6,165 nucleotides of DNA from assembly GCA_002351955.1 (NCBI GenBank), contig DEHO01000046.1, positions 59,442 to 65,606 on the forward strand, read 5' to 3'. Under the pieces are notes generated by a model, which was not told the origin of the DNA, did no database searches, and worked only from the letters and a program-made list of their open reading frames with translations. How positions within the stretch are numbered: the first letter of the stretch is position 1; each line of letters starts with the position of its first letter. Shown here piece after piece: positions 1-5,898 of the stretch. Both the position numbers and the translations under genes were made by a program. Source of the stretch: Flavobacteriales bacterium UBA2798. GTDB taxonomy: Bacteria > Bacteroidota > Bacteroidia > Flavobacteriales_D > UBA2798.

Positions 1-2
1 TC

Positions 3-461
3 ATGTTACAACGAATTCAAACCGTTTATCTCTTTCTGGCAACTGCTTGTCTGCTGCTTCCTTTCTTTTTTTCAATTGCGAAATTCGATTTGGGCAGCGC
101 TTCTTACCTCTTTACCGCAACCGGATTGATGAAGGGTGGAGAGAATCTGGTAGCTGTTCCTTTCCAATGGATTTTTCTCGGACTGGCAGGTTATACCGCT
201 GCAGCTATTTTTATGTACGGTAATCGTCAATTGCAAATGCGCATGGGACGCATGAATTATCTTCTGCTCACAGCTTTGATCATTACCTTGTATTTTGTGA
301 CCGACGGACTGCCACAAAAATTCGAAGTTCCTGCAGCAGTTATTGTTTCATATGGTGTCGGATTTTTTATGCCGGTTGCCGCACTAGCCTTTGTTTTTCT
401 TGCCAACAGAGCCATTCGTTCCGACGAAAACATTATTCGCTCTATTGATCGCTTGCGTTAA
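3..461 (+). CDS. DUF4293 family four-helix membrane protein
   Basis: This is a 152-residue integral membrane protein of unknown function. Four hydrophobic segments are visible, at about residues 7-26, 54-72, 86-100 and 112-134, so both ends should lie on the same side, probably the cytoplasm. It opens with MLQRIQTVYL and ends with a charged tail, RAIRSDENIIRSIDRLR, that closely matches the conserved ending of DUF4293 proteins, a family found essentially in Bacteroidota. The length is normal for the family and the gene looks complete. The ATG lies two bases inside the window, so its promoter and upstream neighbour are not visible; from memory the family is often found near rho, which cannot be checked here. 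Its TAA stop directly abuts the stop of the opposing gene. The family assignment is strong, but no biochemical role is known to me. Confidence 0.9.
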   Translation: MLQRIQTVYLFLATACLLLPFFFSIAKFDLGSASYLFTATGLMKGGENLVAVPFQWIFLGLAGYTAAAIFMYGNRQLQMRMGRMNYLLLTALIITLYFVTDGLPQKFEVPAAVIVSYGVGFFMPVAALAFVFLANRAIRSDENIIRSIDRLR

Positions 462-1085
462 TCAGATCAATGCCATCAGCAAAAAGAGTGTAACGAATCC
501 GCAAAGGATCAGCACAACAATATTCATGACAAATCCAATGGTTGCAGGACGGTTGAGCCATGCAATGGTTGAACGTGATGATAACGTATCGATATCTTTT
601 TTTGCAGATAAGGAGAGTCGGATTCCAAGGTAAGCCAACAGAATTCCGCCAAGTAGGAGAAGGAGTCCCCAGGCAAAACCATTAAACATGGCGGCAATGA
701 CTCCTGTTACCACTGCTGCGCCGGCAATTGCTCCTGCTGCCATTGAGAAAAAACCTTTTTTGCGAATTCTTTTTTCGGAGGCAATCAGCAATTTGGGAGC
801 GAATGTTTTTTTCGAAAGCGGAGGTGTAGTACATGCCGTATTTTCTGAATGAAAATTTTCCTCGGGACTTGTTGAGGTGGTAAACAGGGAATCGGGTAGG
901 GGAGTGTGTTCCGCTTTTTCAGAGGAAGCTTTCGTGTTTGGTGTACGACGATCTGCAGCAGCTTCATATGCAGGACCTGCATTCACCCACTGACGGTTTC
1001 CGTATTGCGAACCACGAAAAAGATTTCCGTTGCAGGAACACAACAGAATAAGGAAAAGTGGAAATAGGAGCCGGGATAAGCGCAT
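462..1085 (-). CDS. Putative lipoprotein with C-terminal three-helix membrane domain
   Basis: This 207-residue protein is not recognised as a named family. Its N-terminus is a lipoprotein-type signal peptide: positive residues (R2, R5), a hydrophobic core at about 6-16, and a lipobox L15-C16-S17-C18, so Cys18 would be lipidated. Residues 19-105 are polar, rich in Ser, Thr, Pro, Glu and Ala, and look like a disordered linker. A basic patch at about 104-110 (EKRIRKK) then leads into three hydrophobic segments at about 112-134 (Gly/Ala-rich), 137-157 and 182-205. A lipid anchor followed by transmembrane helices is unusual and suggests that the protein stays in the inner membrane. The start is the first ATG before the signal peptide. 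The gene is transcribed towards the DUF4293 gene and divergently from the FAD oxidoreductase gene. Coding status is well supported; function is unknown. Confidence 0.82.
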   Translation of the reverse strand: MRLSRLLFPLFLILLCSCNGNLFRGSQYGNRQWVNAGPAYEAAADRRTPNTKASSEKAEHTPLPDSLFTTSTSPEENFHSENTACTTPPLSKKTFAPKLLIASEKRIRKKGFFSMAAGAIAGAAVVTGVIAAMFNGFAWGLLLLLGGILLAYLGIRLSLSAKKDIDTLSSRSTIAWLNRPATIGFVMNIVVLILCGFVTLFLLMALI

Positions 1086-1134
1086 AACAGGTGTACAATT
1101 TACTTGAAATTACAATAAGAAATCAATTGCAGGT

Positions 1135-1161
1135 CAACAGGAGCGCAGCTTTGAGCTGTTG
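1135..1161. promoter_or_regulatory. Dyad / alternative hairpins in the divergent spacer
   Basis: The 143-base spacer between the divergent lipoprotein and FAD-oxidoreductase genes holds an inverted repeat, CAACAG (1135-1140) and CTGTTG (1156-1161), separated by 15 bases. A second, overlapping inverted repeat, CAGCT (1146-1150) and AGCTG (1154-1158) with a 3-base loop, competes with it for the same bases. It could be an operator shared by both genes or a structured 5' leader of the redox operon. It is not followed by a T-run, so it is not a normal terminator. The rest of the spacer is AT-rich, with a TACATTTA at 1216-1223 resembling the Bacteroidota -7 element TAnnTTTG, but no convincing -33 partner was found. 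The regulatory role is inference. Confidence 0.3.
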
Positions 1162-1228
1162 GTAATTCTTCATCTAAAATAACTCCGGCTTTACCTATTG
1201 GCATTTTTATTTTCCTACATTTATCCCT

Positions 1229-2572
1229 ATGTCGCAGCGCCACATTGTTGTTATTGGTAATGGAATTTCCGGCACAACGCTGGCCCGGCATGTGCGGAAG
1301 CGTTCGGATGATACTATCACGATCATTTCTTCCGAGAGCGATTATTTTTATTCCCGTCCTGCTCTGATGTATGTGTACATGGGGCATATGCTTCAGGAGA
1401 ATACCAAGCCTTACGAAGATCGTTTTTGGTCGGAGAACAGGATCAATCTGCGGCGAGCGCATGTTAATCGTGTGGATACTGTCCAAAAAGTGTTGCATCT
1501 GGATGATCACAGTACCATGAGTTATGATGTATTGGTTATCGCAAGCGGATCGCATTCCAATCCCGGTTCCTGGCACGGTTCGCATTTTGAAGGTGTGCAG
1601 GGATTGGTGAGTTTGCAGGATCTTTCTGCTATGGAAAGCAATACCCAAAATTGCAGCAGGGCAGTAGTAGTAGGGGGCGGATTGATCGGTGTGGAAATGG
1701 TGGAGATGCTGCGTTCGCGGGGAATTCATGTGACTTATCTGGTGCGCGAATTTAAATTCTGGAGCAGTGCCTTGCGAAGTGAAGAATCGGATATCGTGGA
1801 GCGGCACATTATCGCCGACCATGGAGTGGATCTGCATACACAAACAGAACTCAAAGAAATTCTTGGTGATGAAAACGGAAGAGTACGTGCTGTACTTACC
1901 ACCAAAGGAGATGAGATACCCTGCAGCTTCGTGGGAATTGCCATTGGTGTAAAACCGAATATTGCATTTCTGCAGGAATCAGGAATTGAAACGGGGACAG
2001 GAATACTGGTGAACGAATGTTTCGAGACTTCTGCAAAGGATGTTTATGCCATTGGCGATTGCGCGGAATTCAGAACCGCGCTGAGTGGTCGAACAAAGAT
2101 TGAACAAATCTGGTACACCGGTCGCATGCAGGCAGAGACGCTTGCTGCTACGCTTACGGGAACCACCAGTGTTTACCGACCGGTTAACTTTTTTAATTCT
2201 GCAAAACTGTTCGATATCGAATTTCAGGTTTACAGCCGCAACGTAAAAATTCCGGATACCTGTAGATCTGTATTCTGGATGAATCATCACCGCCGCTGTG
2301 CCATTCGTTTGTTCTACGATCCGCAAACACTCCGTTTCGAAGGTGTAACCCTGTTGGGTGTGCGCTACCGTCATGAAGTCTGCGATCGCTGGTTGCGGGA
2401 GGAAAAGGATATCGAATATGTATTGTGTCATTTGTCCGATGCCAATTTCGATCCTGAGTTTTTCCGTCACTACGAAAATTACCTGGTGGAAGAATACAAT
2501 GCTAAAAGCGGAAAACAACTCCAACTGAAAAAACGCAGCTGGAAACGCATCTTTCAAGGCATAGGGAAATGA
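1229..2572 (+). CDS. NAD(P)/FAD-dependent oxidoreductase (pyridine nucleotide-disulfide reductase fold)
   Basis: This 447-residue soluble flavoprotein should oxidise NADH or NADPH and pass the electrons to a partner. The N-terminal FAD-binding Rossmann motif is G10-N-G-I-S-G15 after a hydrophobic strand. The linking motif VLVIASG lies at 101-107, the NAD(P)-binding Rossmann motif GGGLIG with E156 at 149-156, and the second FAD motif, DVYAIGDCAE, at 271-280. This order is that of the rubredoxin-reductase / NirB N-terminal type. I see no CxxC or CxxxxC redox pair next to the FAD motifs, so it is not a disulfide reductase. The C-terminal part (about 315-447) is less familiar and ends in a basic tail, LKKRSWKRIFQGIGK, that could contact membrane or partner. 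The start is the ATG directly before the FAD motif; no Shine-Dalgarno is visible. It overlaps the downstream polyferredoxin gene by 4 bases, so the two are very probably co-translated. The fold is certain; the electron acceptor is inference. Confidence 0.92.
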   Translation: MSQRHIVVIGNGISGTTLARHVRKRSDDTITIISSESDYFYSRPALMYVYMGHMLQENTKPYEDRFWSENRINLRRAHVNRVDTVQKVLHLDDHSTMSYDVLVIASGSHSNPGSWHGSHFEGVQGLVSLQDLSAMESNTQNCSRAVVVGGGLIGVEMVEMLRSRGIHVTYLVREFKFWSSALRSEESDIVERHIIADHGVDLHTQTELKEILGDENGRVRAVLTTKGDEIPCSFVGIAIGVKPNIAFLQESGIETGTGILVNECFETSAKDVYAIGDCAEFRTALSGRTKIEQIWYTGRMQAETLAATLTGTTSVYRPVNFFNSAKLFDIEFQVYSRNVKIPDTCRSVFWMNHHRRCAIRLFYDPQTLRFEGVTLLGVRYRHEVCDRWLREEKDIEYVLCHLSDANFDPEFFRHYENYLVEEYNAKSGKQLQLKKRSWKRIFQGIGK

Positions 2573-4149
2573 AAAAGATCCGGAATATCGGCAGGACCCT
2601 CTTTGCGGTTGGATTGCTCACCTTTGTGTTGAGTTTAAGCATGAGTCATTTTGTGCTCACCGAAAAAGTAGCCTATTCCCAACTCAACACCGTTTATACC
2701 GGAGAAGGAAAAACAGCCTACGAAATCCTTGAGCCGCAATTGACGCAGTTGTACGGAAAAAAATACGATTCACGATTTGCATTCATTGCCGATTACCGCA
2801 AAATCTTTTCCGATTACAATGCTCCCTTAAAAGCAGCAGGAAAATGGGAACAGGTCATACATGATGATAAACTGGTAATGGTGGTGAAACATTCCGGTGC
2901 AGGATTACTTACCGATCAGCTGTGGTTTCGATTGGTGTTCCTGTTAAGTTTTATTGGAACCTGTATCGGTGCCTTGATGATCATTTTTCCGGAGTATGCA
3001 GGTAAACCGTTCGGCATTCACAATAATGGAATTTACCATTCTCCTGCCAGCAATGGAGGTTGGATCGGTATTGTTGTTGGAACTTTTCTGATCCTTTTTT
3101 ATATCGTATTGTATTTCTTTCCGCAATACATCACCAACTGGATGCTGCTTGCCGATCCTGTCCGGAAATTGTTTTCTGAAAATGGAGAAGCCGATCAGTG
3201 GTTTCTTTACGGATTTATCTATTGCCTAGCCATGGTGGTAATGGGCATTCGTATGCTGCTCAAGTACCGCGGTAACCGCTATCAGCAGGTGCGCACTTTT
3301 TCCGTTATGTTTTTCCAGGTTTGTTTTGCGTTTATGATTCCAGAGTTGCTCTCTGCACTCAATCAGCCTTCCGTGGATCTGAAACACATCTGGCCTCTGC
3401 ATTACAATTATTTTGAGGGCGAACGCATCGAGAGTATGTATGCCTTTGGCGGAATCGGAATTGCTATGTTCTGGTGGGGTGTTGCCTTGTTTGTGATCGG
3501 TGTTCCGCTCTTCACCTACCTCTATGGCAAACGCTGGTATTGCTCCTGGGTTTGCGGTTGTGGCGGACTGGCAGAAACACTTGGCGATCCTTACCGTCAG
3601 TTATCCGATAAATCCGTTAAAGCATGGAAAATTGAACGCTGGATGATTCATTCGGTATTGGTGTTTGTGGTGATCATGACCGTCCTTGTGCTCATCGCCT
3701 GGCAGACAAAACAGGATACCGTTCTCGGAATTTCAAGCGGAATGCTCAAAATGATTTACGGATTTCTGATCGGTTCCGTTTTCTCGGGAGTAGTGGGGAC
3801 AGGATTTTATCCCATGATGGGAAATCGCGTATGGTGCCGCTTTGGTTGTCCGCTGGCAGCGTATCTAGGATTGATCCAACGCTTCAAATCCCGCTTTCGG
3901 ATCACTACCAATGGCGGACAATGTATTTCCTGTGGTAATTGTTCCACCTATTGCGAGATGGGAATTGATGTACGCTGGTATGCTCAGCGTGGTCAGAATA
4001 TTGTGCGTTCATCCTGCGTGGGTTGTGGTGTTTGTTCATCGGTTTGTCCAAGAGGCGTATTGAAACTGGAAAATGCGCCGGAAGCAGGACGCATCAATGA
4101 AGATCCCATCATCATTGGGCACGACGGTATACGTCTGAAAATGGATTGA
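2569..4149 (+). CDS. Membrane-bound polyferredoxin, NapH/NosR/CcoG-like 4Fe-4S protein
   Basis: This 526-residue membrane iron-sulfur protein should carry electrons between a cytoplasmic donor and the membrane. About eight hydrophobic segments are visible (near 7-27, 119-139, 165-184, 211-231, 242-261, 295-317, 360-377 and 392-412). With a basic N-terminus inside, residues 28-118 form a loop outside the membrane and the C-terminus is cytoplasmic. The cysteine motifs are YCSWVCGCGG (C325, C329, C331), WCRFGCP (C423, C427), and two ferredoxin-type sets: C452, C455, C458, C462 and C483, C486, C489, C493-P. All fall on the predicted cytoplasmic side, as in NapH. No haem-binding CxxCH or NosR-type FMN site was seen. 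Its ATG overlaps the TGA of the upstream FAD enzyme (ATGA), so that enzyme is the likely electron donor. The large outward loop and the length distinguish it from NapH (about 280-290 residues). The family-level call is strong; the pathway is unknown. Confidence 0.9.
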   Translation: MKKIRNIGRTLFAVGLLTFVLSLSMSHFVLTEKVAYSQLNTVYTGEGKTAYEILEPQLTQLYGKKYDSRFAFIADYRKIFSDYNAPLKAAGKWEQVIHDDKLVMVVKHSGAGLLTDQLWFRLVFLLSFIGTCIGALMIIFPEYAGKPFGIHNNGIYHSPASNGGWIGIVVGTFLILFYIVLYFFPQYITNWMLLADPVRKLFSENGEADQWFLYGFIYCLAMVVMGIRMLLKYRGNRYQQVRTFSVMFFQVCFAFMIPELLSALNQPSVDLKHIWPLHYNYFEGERIESMYAFGGIGIAMFWWGVALFVIGVPLFTYLYGKRWYCSWVCGCGGLAETLGDPYRQLSDKSVKAWKIERWMIHSVLVFVVIMTVLVLIAWQTKQDTVLGISSGMLKMIYGFLIGSVFSGVVGTGFYPMMGNRVWCRFGCPLAAYLGLIQRFKSRFRITTNGGQCISCGNCSTYCEMGIDVRWYAQRGQNIVRSSCVGCGVCSSVCPRGVLKLENAPEAGRINEDPIIIGHDGIRLKMD

Positions 4150-4242
4150 TTCCGGAAGTTTTGCCAATGCCGATCATCTGTTTGCTGAAACAAAAAAGAA
4201 GGCTTTACGTTATTTGCACTACAGATTCCCAAAAATCAGTAC

Positions 4243-4602
4243 ATGAGTGAAATTCTCGATGAACCTATCGATGCCCCAAGGGAATCATCCTATCCACGTA
4301 AACGGTATGCACCTGTTTTTGTTTTTGGTCCTGTTCTATTGCTGGGATTATTTCTTAAAACCATGCATTGGCCGGGAGGAGCATTCATTTTTTTCATCGG
4401 ACTATCCATGATGTTAGGTCACGCACTTGCCATCCTTATTCATTTTCAGAAGAACACCTTTATTACCAATGTCGGATCCATTTTGCTATCCTTTGTGGTC
4501 ATCTACAAATACATTTATCCCTTTCATTACCAAACCTGCCTGCTAAGCGGCGGAGTTGCATTTGTTTCTGCCTTTTTCTGCTGGCTTTATTTCAGGGATT
4601 AG
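4243..4602 (+). CDS. Small membrane protein with GldL-like KxMHWPG motif
   Basis: This 119-residue protein has a polar N-terminus (MSEILDEPIDAPRESSYPRK) and then four hydrophobic segments at about 23-38, 46-66, 74-91 and 97-116. The turn between the first two reads K39-T-M-H-W-P-G-G46. It strongly resembles the K-x-x-H-W-P-G motif of GldL, the inner-membrane motor component of the Bacteroidota type IX secretion/gliding apparatus, and of related small membrane proteins in the same phylum. GldL itself is about 200 residues or more, with two helices and a cytoplasmic tail, and no gldM-like gene follows here, so this is not GldL. It starts 93 bases after the polyferredoxin gene and could be read from the same transcript or its own promoter. 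The polar start immediately before the first helix supports the chosen ATG. Function is unknown; coding status is good. Confidence 0.78.
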   Translation: MSEILDEPIDAPRESSYPRKRYAPVFVFGPVLLLGLFLKTMHWPGGAFIFFIGLSMMLGHALAILIHFQKNTFITNVGSILLSFVVIYKYIYPFHYQTCLLSGGVAFVSAFFCWLYFRD

Positions 4603-4641
4603 GGGGGGGAGGAAGGTTGGTTTTTATTTTGGTGGGGAGGG
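4602..4641 (+). other. G-rich tract, possible G-quadruplex
   Basis: A run of eight G begins with the last base of the preceding stop codon (4602-4609). It is followed by GG at 4611, 4615, 4619 and 4631, GGGG at 4634-4637 and GGG at 4639-4641, all on the plus strand. Four closely spaced GG runs with 1-2 base loops could form a two-layer quadruplex, and the longer runs a three-layer one with a long loop. It stands out because the DNA that follows is very AT-rich. The role is unknown; it could influence transcription termination, mark a junction, or be an assembly-sensitive homopolymer. Confidence 0.45.
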
Positions 4642-4649
4642 AGATAAGC

Positions 4650-4670
4650 AAAAAATAAATAAATAAAAAT
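4650..4670. repeat. Short AAAT tandem repeat
   Basis: A purine/AT microsatellite of about three AAAT units flanked by A-runs lies directly before the start codon of the small lipoprotein gene at 4677. An AT-rich, unstructured leader is normal for translation starts in Bacteroidota, which seldom use Shine-Dalgarno pairing, so this may simply be the ribosome-binding region. A length change here would alter the spacing of the leader but not the reading frame. Confidence 0.45.
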
Positions 4671-4676
4671 TTCTTC

Positions 4677-5018
4677 ATGCAATTCAACTTTCTTAAATTT
4701 TTTATGCTTTTCATATTTCTTTATTCTTGTTCGAATATAAATACAAGAATAATAGTTAAGGGAAAGGCACTTAACGGAAAAGCTGGGGCCTTAATTGAAA
4801 ATGAAGACGGAATTTATTACATCCAAGGAATGGATTACTGGCCTAAAAAGTATATCAACAAAAATATTCGGGTAACAGGTGAATTGGCACTGATCCAGAG
4901 TCATCCAATTATTGATACAATTAACAAAGTATATTCTCAAAACCCGGGTAACAGGTTAATGGTTTTAAATCCCAAATACCGTCGAATTTTGTTTTATAAA
5001 TCACAAAAAAATAAGTAG
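4677..5018 (+). CDS. Small putative lipoprotein, OB-fold-like
   Basis: This is a 113-residue protein that I cannot assign to a named family with confidence. It begins with a lipoprotein signal peptide: K7, a Phe/Leu/Ile-rich core at 8-15, and a lipobox L15-Y16-S17-C18, so the mature protein would be lipidated at Cys18 and exported. The mature part reads IIVKGKALNGKAGALI, then DGIYYIQGMDYWP (44-56) and NIRVTGEL (63-70). This pattern of short strands, with V-x-G-x-A near the start and I-x-V-T-G-x-L later, is what I would expect of a small OB-fold beta-barrel domain, as in many small Bacteroidota secreted proteins. A basic tail (KSQKNK) ends it. Base composition is far more AT-rich than the upstream genes (11 G or C among bases 4681-4740), pointing to an accessory origin. 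The start is the only ATG giving the full signal peptide. The lipoprotein call is likely; the fold is a guess. Confidence 0.68.
   Translation: MQFNFLKFFMLFIFLYSCSNINTRIIVKGKALNGKAGALIENEDGIYYIQGMDYWPKKYINKNIRVTGELALIQSHPIIDTINKVYSQNPGNRLMVLNPKYRRILFYKSQKNK
4869..4956. repeat. 12-bp direct repeat inside the small lipoprotein gene
   Basis: The sequence CGGGTAACAGGT occurs at 4869-4880 and again at 4945-4956, 76 bases apart and exact. The two copies are read in different frames (IRVTG in the first, PGNRL in the second), so the repeat is not explained by protein repetition. About one exact 12-base match is expected by chance among all pairs in a window of this size, so significance is modest. 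Confidence 0.5.
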
Positions 5019-5214
5019 TAGTTGGTTGAGATTTTTAGCATTCTTTTTTTCGACATTTTGATTGTAAATTGATGTTAAAATAATCATATGGATCCAGTTT
5101 GGATATTTAAAGAAATTAATTCGGATGAGGTGATTTCTATAATTTAAAGTAAACAAATTTACTGGTGCAATATTCATTATTTCAGTAGCGGCCAATTCCC
5201 CTAAGTTAATTGAA
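5019..5214. other. AT-rich spacer between two small accessory genes
   Basis: This 196-base stretch has no convincing gene. It contains a 19-codon open frame from an ATG at 5088 to a TAA at 5145-5147. The downstream gene's own frame is open from 5143, just after a TAA at 5140-5142, with no ATG before its GTG at 5215. No hairpin with a T-run marks the end of the preceding gene, although a run of seven T occurs at 5044-5050. No clear TTTG / TAnnTTTG promoter pair was found. Confidence 0.5.
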
Positions 5215-5604
5215 GTGTATTTGAATTTTTTGAAGAATAGAAGTACTTGGTATTACCTTGCTTTTCCGATTTTAGTCATTTTTGCAGTGTTCCTTTCGCT
5301 TAAAATCATAGTAGGATCAAAAGCTCCGAGCCTTGCCGGGGTGCATTACAAATTGATAGTGCCTGATGAAAATTTGACTTTGTTTTTCTTCAATTTCATT
5401 GACGAGAAGAAAGTGATGGTCGGCAACAGTAATGCTGAAGAGGTGCTTTTTCATTATACCAATACCGATAAAAATATCTCAATTGTCGATTTTGCCGGAG
5501 ATACACTTGTTTGTTTATTATGTGAAAAAATCGCTGATAATGCGAACTGCACGATTAGAATTGAGGGTTTGGATGATTTTACGGGGACTTTAATTAAGGA
5601 TTAG
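5215..5604 (+). CDS. Hypothetical single-pass membrane protein
   Basis: This 129-residue protein is not recognised. It has a short basic N-terminus (KNRS at 7-10), one hydrophobic segment at about 13-33, and then a domain of about 95 residues that should lie outside the cytoplasm by the positive-inside rule. This domain has alternating hydrophobic and polar stretches suggestive of beta strands (HYKLIVPDENLTLFFFNFID at 44-63; ISIVDFAGDTLVCLLCEKI at 88-106) and three cysteines (C100, C103, C112). The start is uncertain: there is no in-frame ATG before the membrane segment, so GTG at 5215 is proposed, with TTG at 5221 or 5230 as alternatives; the first internal ATG (residue 68) would remove the membrane segment. 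It shares strand and AT-rich setting with the lipoprotein gene upstream and lies 196 bases after it. It may be an intact accessory gene or the remains of a longer one. Confidence 0.55.
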   Translation: MYLNFLKNRSTWYYLAFPILVIFAVFLSLKIIVGSKAPSLAGVHYKLIVPDENLTLFFFNFIDEKKVMVGNSNAEEVLFHYTNTDKNISIVDFAGDTLVCLLCEKIADNANCTIRIEGLDDFTGTLIKD

Positions 5605-5846
5605 AAAACCTTGTAGACTTTCTTAATCGGCGGGGCTCTAGTGTTTGTATTCATTTTGTAAAGCTGATATTTTGTTCGCCTCTTGGATACTGCCCAGTGA
5701 TGGCTGAGTTTGCCATGTTTCGAGGAAATTTAATCTTAAAATGGACTTTAATGAATTTGAAAGAGGGAAAAAAGTAAATCGACGTTTGCACAAATCTTAT
5801 TCAATCCTATTTTTACATATTCTTATTTACTAATGGAGTACATTCT

Positions 5847-5860
5847 CATTTAAGTAAATG
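5847..5860. repeat. Inverted repeat CATTTA-AG-TAAATG
   Basis: A perfect 6-bp inverted repeat with a 2-base centre lies about 80 bases before the integrase start. An additional ATTTAC at 5825-5830 is complementary to GTAAAT at 5854-5859. A 2-base loop is too tight for a stable hairpin, so if functional it would be a protein-binding dyad. In AT-rich DNA such a dyad can occur by chance. Confidence 0.3.
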
Positions 5861-5898
5861 CAGTTTTATTTTAAGAGCTTATTTAGCAGAATTTGAAA

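Noticed and set aside
1100..1843. Long open frame on the minus strand (247 codons) across the start of the FAD oxidoreductase gene
   Set aside because: It lies almost wholly antisense to a gene with clear FAD and NAD(P) motifs, and its translation is His/Gln/Ile-rich with no recognisable domain.
1979..2557. Minus-strand open frame of 192 codons
   Set aside because: It is antisense to the C-terminal half of the FAD oxidoreductase and has no motif of its own; a codon-usage shadow.
4179..4192. Hairpin TGTTT-GCTG-AAACA after the polyferredoxin gene as a terminator
   Set aside because: The stem is only 5 bp and mostly A/T, and it is followed by A-runs rather than T-runs on the plus strand.
4368..4658. 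Plus-strand open frame overlapping the HWPG-motif gene and running through the G-rich tract
   Set aside because: It is the shifted frame of a well-supported membrane protein, and its translation looks like a shadow (His/Cys/Ser-rich, then Gly-rich from the G-run).
5143..5149. TTTAAAG as a programmed -1 slippery heptamer
   Set aside because: The reading frame of the upstream short open frame does not match the required codon phase, and no downstream stimulator was seen.
5001..5195. Minus-strand open frame of 64 codons in the AT-rich spacer
   Set aside because: Its Asn/Ile-rich translation is typical of AT-rich noise, with no signal peptide or motif.
4603..5604. Integron-like gene cassettes with attC sites between the small genes
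   Set aside because: No GTTRRRY / RYYYAAC core pairs or long imperfect palindromes were found in the spacers.
5700..5777. 25-codon open frame starting ATGGCTGAG
   Set aside because: It is too short to support, lacks a ribosome-binding or promoter context, and has no recognisable product.
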